A stretch of DNA of 64,000 nt from CAYJBH01 sp964369965 (GTDB lineage: Bacteria > Bacillota > Clostridia > Oscillospirales > Ruminococcaceae). Below, piece after piece: positions 8,661-17,963 of this stretch (position 1 is its first letter; each line of letters opens with the position of its first letter). The notes beneath the pieces were generated by a model. It had not been told where the DNA came from. It worked only from the letters and a program-made list of their open reading frames with translations, and ran no database searches. The position numbers and the translations under genes were made by a program. The stretch covers positions 18,585-82,584 of the forward strand of contig CAYJGF010000011.1 in NCBI GenBank assembly GCA_964369965.1. The letters run 5' to 3'.

Positions 8661-11045
8661 TTAGACCTCGTTAAAGTTCCAGGAATACCTGTCCACCATC
8701 CTTGCCGACAAGATATAGAGCATGAACCCCATGACCGTCGCGTAGAAAATCGGTATTAGTGCAAACAGTGCGCCCTGTGACATCAGCGCCGTTGCCTCGA
8801 ACAGGGGGAGGACACTGAACCATGCAAGGGGGCTAAGCCCGATATAGGCGAAAATCAACGGCAATAGAAATATAGATAAAGACATCATCATGACGGTGAT
8901 ATAGTTGTCGTAAAGTTGAGATATATAAAGGGTTAGCGCCCCCACAAACGCCACCGCCACAAATCGCAACAAGAACGAAAAAATTATTACCGAGAGTATA
9001 CTCACAAAGGGCGGGAGCCAACCGTACTGCGGAATACTCTTTATATTGACCGAAAGTCCATCCATGCCGTACACTCTCGCTGTGGTGATGATGGGTGGGA
9101 GGGTGTTTATCAATGAGACGATAAAGCATAGCGCGCCCGATATAATGAGTTTTGCGTATACCGTCCTCTCGCGGCCGAGCGGTGTGGAGTAGAGTATGCG
9201 ACGTACACCACTGATGCGCTCTATCGAAAAAAAGCCGCACAGCATGACCACCGTCATAACCACCGAGATGACCGCGAGGGGAAAACTCTCGCCAAAGTCG
9301 TCCTGCTCTGTCTCAAACAATATTTTATAGCCGGTGTCATACAAAAATTGCGCGCCGAGATTTGCTTTGATATAGTCGGCACTCGACATGGCGGTCTTGA
9401 AAGCCTCATACTCCATCGCAAGCGAATAGTTGACGCTCAGCGTGTAGTCGTATTGATGCTGTGTAATCTCACCGAATTGCAGTTGCTCCTCCAACTCGAT
9501 AAACTCGGCGAACCGCTCACGTTCCGACAGCAAAAACTCATGTTTTTCCTCGGTATAGGTGCCGACAAGCTCATCTATATACATTTTGTATACTTGATCG
9601 GACGGTGTCAGATACTGCCGGTCGGTCGCTATGTCATACCCGTGATACAGCGCGGCAATCAGCAGGACGACAAGCCCACCGCCGAGGAATAAAACCTTGC
9701 GCAGCTCGGTTGTGAATATACTTGTTAAACGAAATTTGCGCAGACGCGGTACAAAATGAACACCTACCTGATTTTCGGAAAAACGACCCAGTGTAAATGC
9801 AAAGAGGTAGACGCCCAGCAACAGCACGGTGTAGATAATCGCCGATACAATCTGCGCCGACACCGCGCTGACTACACCGCCAAAAAGGTGCAGGTTGCGG
9901 TAGGTGGCGAGGATCTCCTCCACCCGAAGGTAGCCGATAATGTTGGCATAGCGAAAGAGGTTAAATACGCTCGTCGCAGGGATAAGCAGACGCAACGCAA
10001 AAAATGCACCGGGCAGGGCAAGACTCAATATCACCGAGCCGATAACACTTTTAGCGAACAGCATCGCGAGCATTATCCCGAGTGCGCATATTATCGCCGC
10101 CACCCACTTTGTGATCATAAATGCGGCAAGATATTGAAGCAGATTGAAAGGCAGGGTACTGCGCATCAGCTCCGGCACCGACTGGACGGTGCGTGTGAGA
10201 TCGCCGAGACCGAACACAGCGCCGCAAAAGATGAGGTTTGTGCCGTACAGCAACAGCACCGTCACCAGCAGACCGAGCGCGAGGGCGCAAAGTTTTGCGA
10301 GTGCGGTGAAAAGGCGCCCTTTTTTTGTGCTCCTTATAAGGCGCAACAGCCCCGATTGTTTTTCCTGTTGCAACAGCGCAAAGGCTATAAGAATCATGGA
10401 GAAGATTAATATAGCGTCGGTCGCCTCGAAAGTGGTGGCAGTGATAAACCCCATCTCGGGTGAGTAGTCAATCTTGACCCCCTGCATGTTTTGGTATGCC
10501 TTTTGAGTGGAGACTATATTTTTGTAGTCATACCCCTCCTCATCGGCGAAGATGGAGATTGCGGCAAGACCGTTTGCCGCGTCGTTTATCTCGTATAAAA
10601 ATTGCTCATAGTTCGACACTTGATTATACTCTCGGTATATACTGTTGACAAAGGCATACTCCGCCGAGACACTGTCGGTGTAGCGCAGGTCCGCGCCGGA
10701 GGCATACTCCTCGGCATAACGCTCAATAATATCGGCGTTGTCACGTTTTTCATCCTCATAATATTGGTCGCCCGGCTGGGAGTGTTGCTCTAAAAGATAA
10801 AAGTTTTCGAGGATATACATCGCCTCGGCATAGTCAAAACGCTCCTGCAGAAAATCGCCCTTTTGCTCCATGTTCATGCCCTGCATGTCCTGCTCGATGG
10901 TTTTATATGCGGACTGCGGTGGGTTGTTAGTGTTAGGTCTTGTAAAAAACCACAACAAAAAGAGGTTGAGGCAAAGCATCAGCAGAATGTAGAGGACAAA
11001 ACCACGACCGGATATTAACTTTTTAATCTCATGGAGTAACAGCAT
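8661..11045 (-). CDS. ABC-2 type transporter permease with internal duplication
   Basis: A 794-residue permease built of two similar halves. Each half has a membrane segment, a long charged extracytoplasmic helical region (about residues 40-190 and 440-580) and then about five membrane segments. The cytoplasmic turn after the second segment repeats: QEKQSGLLRLIRSTKKGR in half 1 and IERISGVRRILYSTPLGR in half 2. Two fused ABC-2 permeases would form a full channel with a dimer of the ATPase encoded 3 bases upstream. The cargo is unknown; the neighbouring secreted lipoproteins on the same strand are possible partners or cargo. Start ATG at 11045 closely follows the ATPase stop. Confidence 0.8.
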   Translation of the reverse strand: MLLLHEIKKLISGRGFVLYILLMLCLNLFLLWFFTRPNTNNPPQSAYKTIEQDMQGMNMEQKGDFLQERFDYAEAMYILENFYLLEQHSQPGDQYYEDEKRDNADIIERYAEEYASGADLRYTDSVSAEYAFVNSIYREYNQVSNYEQFLYEINDAANGLAAISIFADEEGYDYKNIVSTQKAYQNMQGVKIDYSPEMGFITATTFEATDAILIFSMILIAFALLQQEKQSGLLRLIRSTKKGRLFTALAKLCALALGLLVTVLLLYGTNLIFCGAVFGLGDLTRTVQSVPELMRSTLPFNLLQYLAAFMITKWVAAIICALGIMLAMLFAKSVIGSVILSLALPGAFFALRLLIPATSVFNLFRYANIIGYLRVEEILATYRNLHLFGGVVSAVSAQIVSAIIYTVLLLGVYLFAFTLGRFSENQVGVHFVPRLRKFRLTSIFTTELRKVLFLGGGLVVLLIAALYHGYDIATDRQYLTPSDQVYKMYIDELVGTYTEEKHEFLLSERERFAEFIELEEQLQFGEITQHQYDYTLSVNYSLAMEYEAFKTAMSSADYIKANLGAQFLYDTGYKILFETEQDDFGESFPLAVISVVMTVVMLCGFFSIERISGVRRILYSTPLGRERTVYAKLIISGALCFIVSLINTLPPIITTARVYGMDGLSVNIKSIPQYGWLPPFVSILSVIIFSFLLRFVAVAFVGALTLYISQLYDNYITVMMMSLSIFLLPLIFAYIGLSPLAWFSVLPLFEATALMSQGALFALIPIFYATVMGFMLYILSARMVDRYSWNFNEV

Positions 11046-11048
11046 TTT

Positions 11049-11813
11049 CTATTCCTCAAATATCCTTAAATAGACATCTTCCAGTCCCTGCCCCTCGTCG
11101 GGGGCATGTCGTTCGACCAACTCTTGCGGTGCGCCCATGTCCACCATTTCACCCTGTTTTAACAACAGTATTTTATCGGCGACACTCTCCACGTCGGACA
11201 CGACATGGGTCGCTATCAGCACGATGCTTGTTTTGCTAAGTTCTTTTAACAGCTCGCGCAGGCGCACGCGCTCCTTTGGGTCAAGCCCTGCCGTCGGCTC
11301 GTCCAGCACCAGCAATTCCGGCTCACCGAGCAGTGCATTTGCCGCGAGCAGGCGCTGTTTCATGCCTCCGGAGTACGCCGACAGCCGTTTATTTAGCTCG
11401 GTCGAGAGGTTGACGAGCGATGCGCACCGCTCCACCTCGCTCGCCGCCATGGCGCGCGGTATCTCTTTGAGCGAGCACATGTAGGCGAGGAACTCCCGCC
11501 CGGTGAAACTCTCGTACAGCGTCTGTTGTTGTGGCATATAGCCGAGTATGCGCCGAAAGTCGGCACCGAGCTTTCGGGTGGTTTTGTTGTTATAGCGCAC
11601 CGCACCGCCCGATTGATTTATACCGCCTGTAATAATGTTGATAAGCGTCGATTTGCCGGCACCGTTGGGTCCGAGCAGACCGTACAACCCCGGTGTCAAC
11701 ACAAAGCTGACCCCCTTGAGAGCCTCGACCACGCGTCCTTTCTTGAACAATCCGGTGTGATAACGTTTGGTCAGTGCGCTAACCTCTAAGGTGTTGACAT
11801 CGTTGTAGATCAT
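11049..11813 (-). CDS. ABC transporter ATP-binding protein
   Basis: A 254-residue ATPase with all motifs: Walker A GPNGAGKS, Q-loop region GYMPQQQTLYESFTGREF, signature YSGGMKQRL, Walker B LLVLDEPTAGLDP and switch His (ATHVVSD). It is of the ABC-2 exporter class (CcmA/NatA-like). AAAGGA sits 6 bases before ATG 11813. It forms a two-gene unit with the double-length permease 3 bases downstream. A 113-base gap separates it from the lipoprotein gene upstream, whose transcript may read through. Confidence 0.92.
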   Translation of the reverse strand: MIYNDVNTLEVSALTKRYHTGLFKKGRVVEALKGVSFVLTPGLYGLLGPNGAGKSTLINIITGGINQSGGAVRYNNKTTRKLGADFRRILGYMPQQQTLYESFTGREFLAYMCSLKEIPRAMAASEVERCASLVNLSTELNKRLSAYSGGMKQRLLAANALLGEPELLVLDEPTAGLDPKERVRLRELLKELSKTSIVLIATHVVSDVESVADKILLLKQGEMVDMGAPQELVERHAPDEGQGLEDVYLRIFEE

Positions 11814-11926
11814 ATTATGTCCTTTGTGTTTATTTTGGCGTGGTTGTTGCCGCGGTGGTGTGTAGGGGAACGTCCCATACGGTGGGTGTGGTTGAACGTT
11901 ATGACGGCAAGATCAGAGCCCTTGCC

Positions 11927-13258
11927 CTACTGCATCAACTCCACCGCCTCGACAACTGCCGAGTTGTCGAATATCTCATAGTTTGCCACCCCTGCAAAAT
12001 AGTCCTGCTCCGATATCAGTGCGTAGGTGCTCACAGGGTGGTTGATGAGACCGTCGGGGGAGCTGAACTGCATCGGTGTTTCCCCCATCCTGACCAACAG
12101 TTTTTCGCCGAGATCTTTCACCACGCGAACCTCAATATCAAAGGCGGAGCCCATCGCGGTGGAGCTGTAGCTTAAAAACACATCGGTCATTTCGCCCGTT
12201 TCGATGTTCATATGCCGTGCGTAACGCGCCGTCTCTTCCTCATTAATGAGCGTGGTGCTCAGATAGCCGTCTATTATCGGGGTTATATCGCGCATACTTT
12301 TGCCGTTTGGATCAATTGTACCGAGAGTTGATTTTTCGCCGGTCTCTAAATCCACTCGTTGCACCGTACCGTCTAAGTGATTTTCGCTGTAGAGGTCACT
12401 GCCATAATAAACAGGGTCTAAGACATCGTCCTCGCCGAGCATCTCGGTATAAAGGTTCATCGTCTCGCCGCTCACCGCGTCAAAGCGGTCGACGATAAGC
12501 TCCCGCTCGCTCGGAGTCACCATGTTGGTCGGGTCAAACTCCTCGTCCGATTTATAGTATACTATATAAATGTACTGCCCATCGGGGTAGTATTTGACTT
12601 GGTTCATCGGATTTGGATTTTCAATACTAAATAATACCGTCTGCTCACCGTTTTTAAGGTCGATCGCGATTAGCCCCTGCATTCCATGATCGCTATATGC
12701 ATGTATTTCACCCACGCCGATCAGCTCGGCGAAACCGTACTCTTCCTCAAACTCAACAAGCACCTCCCGAGCGGAGCCGGACAGCTCGGCGGTGTAGAGG
12801 TAGTTTTCGACACTTTGACCGTCCGATGTGCCTAACTCCATCAGCAACCGTTCCTCATTATAGTCCGGTGTGACGCGTCCTATCTGGTCGGTCATGTTGT
12901 GAAATCGTGCGGTGCAACTCTCGTCATCGTGCGTGCAGTTGGGCGCGGAGCAGAGGAACACCTGCCTCATGGTGGCATAGTCGCCGTAAATTAGATAGGT
13001 ATATTCGCCAAAATACAACTTGTTGTAAAATCCATCTTGCATATAACCATTTGTATATTCGCCGTATGTGTGCATCGGCTTTATATCATCATCGTACATG
13101 ACGTTATCGCTGTCATCGCTGTTGCTTAGGACGGTGTCGGCACCCTCATTGTCGGTCGGAGTGTCGTCTGTGTCGGGTGTCTCGACACGCTCGGTACATG
13201 CGGTGAGCAGGGTTAGCGATAACGACAGTGCGATAATATAAAGTATATATTTCATCAT
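11927..13258 (-). CDS. lipoprotein with CSxPNCTH cluster, beta-propeller-like
   Basis: Not a named family that I know. The N terminus is a lipoprotein signal (LLTAC, lipid Cys21) followed by an Asp/Thr-rich linker. The body of the 443 residues is beta-rich with repeated 'Y..D.....YLY..' blades and Asp-box-like turns, suggesting a beta-propeller. Cys103, Cys108, His110 and Cys115 (LCSAPNCTHDDESC) form a compact C-x4-C-x-H-x4-C motif likely to bind metal or be oxidised. The C-terminal motif YALISEQDYF...NYEIFDNSAVVEA recurs in the two paralogues at 13526-14800 and 14814-16172. It lies upstream of the ABC exporter on the same strand. Start ATG 13258 has AAAAGGA 5 bases upstream. Confidence 0.65.
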   Translation of the reverse strand: MMKYILYIIALSLSLTLLTACTERVETPDTDDTPTDNEGADTVLSNSDDSDNVMYDDDIKPMHTYGEYTNGYMQDGFYNKLYFGEYTYLIYGDYATMRQVFLCSAPNCTHDDESCTARFHNMTDQIGRVTPDYNEERLLMELGTSDGQSVENYLYTAELSGSAREVLVEFEEEYGFAELIGVGEIHAYSDHGMQGLIAIDLKNGEQTVLFSIENPNPMNQVKYYPDGQYIYIVYYKSDEEFDPTNMVTPSERELIVDRFDAVSGETMNLYTEMLGEDDVLDPVYYGSDLYSENHLDGTVQRVDLETGEKSTLGTIDPNGKSMRDITPIIDGYLSTTLINEEETARYARHMNIETGEMTDVFLSYSSTAMGSAFDIEVRVVKDLGEKLLVRMGETPMQFSSPDGLINHPVSTYALISEQDYFAGVANYEIFDNSAVVEAVELMQ

Positions 13259-13306
13259 TTTTTCCTTTTAATTGTTGTAATAATCGGTGCGTATGGTTGT
13301 AGGGGG

Positions 13307-13473
13307 TGCCTGACTGTAGGCAGGGGGGCGCGTCTGCGAACCTGTTCGCAGTCACCGAAAGGGATAAGAGCCGAGGAGGGATGCCTTGGTTTTTAGGTGA
13401 GGTGGGGGGCTCTTATCCCTTTCGGTGAGTTTGAAAGCTTTCAAACTCGCGCCCCCCACATCATTCGGAGCAC
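13307..13473 (+). repeat. 167-bp cloverleaf palindromic repeat, copy 1
   Basis: The element folds as a closed four-arm structure. Outer stem GGGGGGCGCG (13323-13332) pairs with CGCGCCCCCC (13448-13457). Arm 1 is CTGCGAAC-CT-GTTCGCAG (13334-13351). Arm 2 is a perfect 20-bp stem between 13353-13372 and 13408-13427 around a loop ending AGGTGAGGTGG. Arm 3 is a 22-base perfect palindrome (13427-13448). A second copy of the same length lies inverted at 18036-18202, with conserved flanks (TGCCTGACTGTAGG on the left and GGAGCAC on the right). No protein is encoded. Confidence 0.85.
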
Positions 13474-13525
13474 GATTCCCACAATCAGCGAATATCGTCG
13501 TCATTGTGTACAGCAAGCCATGCAC

Positions 13526-14800
13526 CTACACCCGATTAAACTGCGCTAAAATCTCCGACTGGTCCACCGTCTGATAGTTCGCGTTGCTCGCCTTTGCGTC
13601 CTCTTTTGATATAAAGGCGAGTTTTTCAAAACTGTGCTTATACAAGGTGTCGGTCGTCTCGTCCACGGCGATCCTCCGGCTGACCTGTTCTACATCATTT
13701 TGCACTAAATATCCATTTGGCGTGCTGCAAAGAATGGTTACGACGGCGTCAAAGTTTGAAATCCCAAACACCGTTTTATACTCATAGTATAAGTTGTAGT
13801 CGCTTACCTCGTCGGTATTAACATCATATAGATAATATTGTGGGTCGTTCACACTGCCGACCTCATAACCACCGCCGTCGTAGTAGGTGAAAAAGAGAGT
13901 TTCCTCGTCTATAACGCTGACCCAATCCACCCTCATATCCGTTGGGTCAAACGTCATGACCGTCGTCATTACGCCGTCCGAGAGGCTCACCCTTGCGAGA
14001 TGCTGCGGCGCGCCCTCCTCGTTGTACATCATATAAAAACTCCCACCGGCAAACTCTATGCCCTGATAAAACGGTATCGCTAAGTTTGTTTCGGTCACCG
14101 TGCGCTCCTCGCCGGTGTTCACATTCACGGCATATATCGCCAAACTGCGGTCGGTTTGCTGCTGTACCGGCAGATAATTAAAGATAAATATTTCGTCGCC
14201 GTAGGCATAGTTCACAAACCCTAATTTTTCCGAGTAGTCCTTTATAGTCTCGATACCGCCGTCATAATCCATCTTTAAGAGGGTGAGTGAGTTGTCCTGC
14301 GTTGAATCGGCATAAAAATAGACATAGCTGTCATCGATGCCGATAATCTGTGAAAAAATGCCCTGTTCAGCGGTATAAAATAGTGACATCTCGCCGTTTT
14401 TCCGATCTATGCGCACAATGCTTGTCCGGTCGTCCCAACTGCGTATGGTGATAAACAGGTATTCGCCGTTCGGTGATGCGATTAGGTTTTCGACATAGGA
14501 TTGTCCGTTTTCATCGTCAAGAATACCGTTTAAATATCCGTCTTGATCGCCGTGCGTGCTCTCGTTTTGATCATCAAGAGGAACCGCACTCTGAACGCCG
14601 GTCGTATAGTCTATAAAGGAAAGTTGTTGCCCCTGTGGCATGTTGGCCACACGGTATACACCGTCGTCGGTAGGTGCAAGTCGACCAACATTGCGAATTG
14701 GTGTGATGCCGGACGATGTACCCTCGGCGCTCACGGTTGGGGTCAAAAGTGATGTTATGATAAAAGATATTACAAACAGTATAATTTGCGGTCTTTTCAT
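13526..14800 (-). CDS. secreted beta-propeller-like protein, paralogue without the Cys cluster
   Basis: A 424-residue exported protein of no named family. The signal peptide is residues 1-25 with a VSA cleavage site; no lipobox is present, unlike its two paralogues. The body is built from repeats of the type 'G.YLF........SIVRIDRKNGE', typical of propeller blades, with an Asp-rich turn in each. The C terminus KLAFISKEDAKASNANYQTVDQSEILAQF aligns with the ends of the two lipoproteins, which shows common descent. It starts 13 bases after the stop of the upstream paralogue, so the two are one operon. The Cys/His cluster seen in the others is missing. Confidence 0.6.
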   Translation of the reverse strand: MKRPQIILFVISFIITSLLTPTVSAEGTSSGITPIRNVGRLAPTDDGVYRVANMPQGQQLSFIDYTTGVQSAVPLDDQNESTHGDQDGYLNGILDDENGQSYVENLIASPNGEYLFITIRSWDDRTSIVRIDRKNGEMSLFYTAEQGIFSQIIGIDDSYVYFYADSTQDNSLTLLKMDYDGGIETIKDYSEKLGFVNYAYGDEIFIFNYLPVQQQTDRSLAIYAVNVNTGEERTVTETNLAIPFYQGIEFAGGSFYMMYNEEGAPQHLARVSLSDGVMTTVMTFDPTDMRVDWVSVIDEETLFFTYYDGGGYEVGSVNDPQYYLYDVNTDEVSDYNLYYEYKTVFGISNFDAVVTILCSTPNGYLVQNDVEQVSRRIAVDETTDTLYKHSFEKLAFISKEDAKASNANYQTVDQSEILAQFNRV

Positions 14801-14813
14801 CTCAAATACTCCT

Positions 14814-16172
14814 CTATTTTGTGGATTGTATCGCGGTGATTATACTCGCATTGTCAAACGGTCGATAGTTCGGCGTGTTGGAAAGGTAGTCCACCTCGGT
14901 GATTATCGCGTATTCCGTAATGGATTGACCCTCCACCGCTATGCCGTTTTGAGATTCGAACTCGTATAAAAATTCCTGCTCCCCTATGCCGACCACCAAC
15001 TCATCACCGAGGTCGAAGATTATCGGCAGTGCCTGCTGTCCCTGCCCTGTAAGTTCCGAACCGGAGAGGAACGAAAGGGTGGAGTGCACCACCTCGCCAC
15101 TCTCAATATTGACATGATAATGTTCACTGTTGCCGTCTCCGTCGACCGACATTAGGCTGAAATACCCCTCGATCATTTCGTTAGCTATGGGGAATATATA
15201 ACCTGTGCCGTCATGCGGGACGCTGTACTCCTGCACTTCACCGTTTTCAAGGTGCACGCTTTTGTATACTCCATCAGACGGGCTGAAGATAAAATGCTCA
15301 CCGACATAAAATCCGTTCATCGCCATGGCATCGATAAGCTCCATATAGATAAGCTCCGGCAGACCGGTTGACACGTTCATTTTAAAGAGGGATAGAAGAT
15401 TTTCACTCGGCAACTCCTCATAGCTCACCACCTCGGATGAGAACTCGTCCGGATTGGGTTGCAACGAGCTTAAAAAGATATAATCACCCAAGGCATAGCT
15501 AACCTTTGCCGCAAACTGCAATGATAAATTCGCGCCGGGGCGGTAGTAGTTGTCCTCCAGAATGTAGAGGCGGTGACCGGTGGCGATGTCAATCGAGAAG
15601 TAATCTTCGGAATAGTTGTCGGTCTCGACACAGTAGATATGTCCCTCGCTGATACCGATTATCGACAGTGCCGGCACGATGGCGCCCTCTTCCTCGTTAT
15701 TGTTGTTATACACCTCACGAATAAAACGACCGGTCGTATCATACAATTCAAGGGTGTTGTATCCTGCGGTCTCGGTATAAACCGTCTGCATCATGAGCAG
15801 TTCACCGGTGGAAAGCTGTGCAATCGGCGCGAGGCTTTTTTGTCCGAGGAAGGAGGGGCAACTCTCATCACTGTGAGTGCAATTCGGAGTGGAGCAGAGG
15901 TATATCTGCTGCATGGTAGCGTAGTCGGTGTACATCAGGTTGGAATTGCCGTGGTGATACATAACATAATAGTAACCGTCCTCGGTGCCGATGGTGCCGG
16001 ATTTATTATTTGCCTCTATAGGGACGATAACCTCCGGCGTACGTGCCTCCTCAACAGTATCGGGACTGTCGGGCGGGACCTCGTCCGGCGCGGTGATCTC
16101 CGGCAAAACCTCTCTCAAACCACAGCCGGAGAAGAAAAGGATTATTATCAGTAGAGCAATTATAGTTTTCAT
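14814..16172 (-). CDS. lipoprotein with CSxPNCTH cluster, beta-propeller-like
   Basis: Paralogue of the lipoprotein at 11927-13258. Lipobox FSGC places the lipid on Cys17, and a Pro/Glu linker follows. The cluster LCSTPNCTHSDESC gives Cys93, Cys98, His100 and Cys105; the preceding YTDYATMQQIY matches YGDYATMRQVF of the other copy. The C-terminal block YAIITEVDYLSNTPNYRPFDNASI is again shared. 452 residues, beta-rich, probably one propeller facing outward. It is the first gene of a two-gene operon with 13526-14800. Function unknown; a sensor, binding protein or exporter partner are all possible. Confidence 0.65.
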   Translation of the reverse strand: MKTIIALLIIILFFSGCGLREVLPEITAPDEVPPDSPDTVEEARTPEVIVPIEANNKSGTIGTEDGYYYVMYHHGNSNLMYTDYATMQQIYLCSTPNCTHSDESCPSFLGQKSLAPIAQLSTGELLMMQTVYTETAGYNTLELYDTTGRFIREVYNNNNEEEGAIVPALSIIGISEGHIYCVETDNYSEDYFSIDIATGHRLYILEDNYYRPGANLSLQFAAKVSYALGDYIFLSSLQPNPDEFSSEVVSYEELPSENLLSLFKMNVSTGLPELIYMELIDAMAMNGFYVGEHFIFSPSDGVYKSVHLENGEVQEYSVPHDGTGYIFPIANEMIEGYFSLMSVDGDGNSEHYHVNIESGEVVHSTLSFLSGSELTGQGQQALPIIFDLGDELVVGIGEQEFLYEFESQNGIAVEGQSITEYAIITEVDYLSNTPNYRPFDNASIITAIQSTK

Positions 16173-16210
16173 CTTGTGACCCTCTAAATGATTACATTAC
16201 ATAGTATACC

Positions 16211-16246
16211 AAAAAAATCGGTGCCGAGCAATATCTCGTCACCGAT
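16211..16246 (-). terminator. intrinsic terminator of the dinB-yolD operon
   Basis: On the minus strand ATCGGTG...CTCG-GCACCGAT (an 11-bp stem with one mismatch, 16218-16229 against 16235-16246) is followed by seven T. It lies 27 bases after the yolD-like stop codon. Confidence 0.8.
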
Positions 16247-16272
16247 AACGGGTTCGATGTAATGAAAGGCTT

Positions 16273-16467
16273 TTAACAACTCTCAATATCCTCCACCTCA
16301 ACATGGTCGGCGCGGATTTGTGACTGCTCTGCCGTCTGTTCTATCGCGCCCTCGTGGCCTGTCAAGGCGGCAAAGGCGGCGAACTGTGCCGCGCGGTCCG
16401 CTATCGGCATCGGTAGGTGCCTTTTTGAGATCGGTCGGCTCTGCATTATTATATCGTCAAACTTCAC
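16273..16467 (-). CDS. YolD-like small protein paired with Y-family polymerase
   Basis: A 64-residue protein: MKFDDIIMQSRPISKRH, then MPIADRAAQFAAFAALTGHEGAIEQTAEQ. The DRAAQFA-FAALTGH core is the hallmark of the short YolD-like proteins encoded beside UmuC/DinB-type polymerases in Firmicutes. It overlaps the polymerase gene by 4 bases (ATGA), which indicates coupled translation. It is thought to modulate the translesion polymerase; the mechanism is not known to me. Confidence 0.75.
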   Translation of the reverse strand: MKFDDIIMQSRPISKRHLPMPIADRAAQFAAFAALTGHEGAIEQTAEQSQIRADHVEVEDIESC

Positions 16468-17957
16468 GCCTTGTGCCCTCCTATCGTGCTGTTGCGCTCC
16501 ATGGCGGTCGCACCCTCTTCAAGGTTTGTGCCTTTTAAAATTGCATTTTTCCCGTATTTGTTTTGAATTTTGAGTATAGCGAGTTGGCGAGAGCGCTCCT
16601 TTTCTAGGCTTTCATCATCCTGCTTTGGCTCTTTTTGTGGCGTGCTTGCAAAGAGGTCGAGTTGTTCAAACTCCTCCTGCGCCACCTCATTTTCCGGCAG
16701 GACACGCCCTGCGACCACCGTCAACCTGCGTATCGAAAGTTCCGGGTTTACAATACGGTCATATAAATCCATCATTTCGCCCACTATCACCGTCGTTGAG
16801 GAGGTGTGTGAATTTAAGTTTTGAGTGCCGTGGGAGTGTTTTGGTATCTTTCGACCGTAGCTGTCAATTTTCACCTCACCTATATAGTCGTCGGTTACTC
16901 CGGTGGTGTCATAACCTATGGTCAATACTAGCTGGTCGGTGACCATACGTTTTTCTACAAGATCCAACACCAACAGTTCCGTCATCTCACGGGTGACAAG
17001 CCGCGCTTTATCGCATGGGTACGGCTCCTGCAACACCTGCCCCGAGCTAATGCTGTTCGTCTGTGGCTTGTACGCCTTGATGTCGGCGATGGTGCAAGGC
17101 TCATACCCCCATGCGTGGTCAATCAACAGCTCCGCATTGACTCCGAACAGACGATACAGCAGTTCTTCATTATAATAGTCGCGCTCCCCTCCGAGCGAGC
17201 AGCGCGCGATGTCCCCCATGGTGTAAAGCCGTTGATCTTCAAGGCGCTTTTTATACCCTTTACCCACCCGCCAAAAGTCGGTTATGGGGCGGTGCTCCCA
17301 AAGTTGTTTTTTGTAAAGCATCTCATCAAGATAGGCAACACGAAAGCCGTTTTCATCCGCCACCGTGCGCTTTGCCATGATGTCCATCGCCACTTTGCAA
17401 AGGTATAGATTTGTCCCGACACCGGCAACCGAGGTAATGCCGGTTGTTTCATAAACGTCTGCAATAATCGTTTTTGCAAGCCCTATGGCATCGGTCTTAT
17501 ATGTGAAAAGATAGTTTGTCGCATCGATAAACACCTCGTCGATGGAATAGACGTGCATATCCTCCGGCGCGATGTATTTGAGATAGACCTCATATATTTG
17601 GGTGCTTATTTCGATGTATTTTGCCATCTGAGGTCGCGCGATAATGTAGTCAATCAACAGATTGGGGTCATTTTTAAGCTCGTTGTCGTCCACCGAACTC
17701 CCGATAAGGGTGTTTTTTCCGGCACGCATTCGTTTATTGTTTGCCTCCTTTATGCGTTGCACCACCTCAAAAAGGCGCGAGCGACCGGATAGTCCATATG
17801 CTTTGAGTGTCGGTGTGACGGCGAGACAGATGGTTTTCTCCGTCCGAGAGGAGTCCGCGACCACAAGATTTGTCGTCATAGGGTCAAGCTGACGCTCCAT
17901 GCACTCCACCGAGGCATAGAACGACTTTAAATCTATAGCAATATAAATTTTATCCAT
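16464..17957 (-). CDS. Y-family translesion DNA polymerase (DinB/UmuC type)
   Basis: An error-prone polymerase that copies damaged DNA. Catalytic carboxylates are seen in AIDLKSFYASVEC (Asp9 from the chosen start) and SIDEVFID (Asp140, Glu141). The fingers/palm are followed by a helix-hairpin-helix region (ITDFWRVGKGYKKRL) and a little-finger domain. Near the C terminus EQLDLF is a beta-clamp binding motif. The tail QNKYGKNAILKGTNLEEGATAMERN is typical of the Firmicutes UmuC-like subfamily. The 497-residue start is ATG 17957; a TTG six codons upstream is less likely because the predicted transcript begins at that ATG. Partner gene is the YolD-like protein. Confidence 0.88.
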   Translation of the reverse strand: MDKIYIAIDLKSFYASVECMERQLDPMTTNLVVADSSRTEKTICLAVTPTLKAYGLSGRSRLFEVVQRIKEANNKRMRAGKNTLIGSSVDDNELKNDPNLLIDYIIARPQMAKYIEISTQIYEVYLKYIAPEDMHVYSIDEVFIDATNYLFTYKTDAIGLAKTIIADVYETTGITSVAGVGTNLYLCKVAMDIMAKRTVADENGFRVAYLDEMLYKKQLWEHRPITDFWRVGKGYKKRLEDQRLYTMGDIARCSLGGERDYYNEELLYRLFGVNAELLIDHAWGYEPCTIADIKAYKPQTNSISSGQVLQEPYPCDKARLVTREMTELLVLDLVEKRMVTDQLVLTIGYDTTGVTDDYIGEVKIDSYGRKIPKHSHGTQNLNSHTSSTTVIVGEMMDLYDRIVNPELSIRRLTVVAGRVLPENEVAQEEFEQLDLFASTPQKEPKQDDESLEKERSRQLAILKIQNKYGKNAILKGTNLEEGATAMERNSTIGGHKA

Positions 17958-17963
17958 ACCTAT

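Noticed and set aside
9756..10409. 217-codon plus-strand frame opposite the ABC permease
   Set aside because: Very rich in Gln, Arg and His as expected of the complement of a hydrophobic gene; no start signal.
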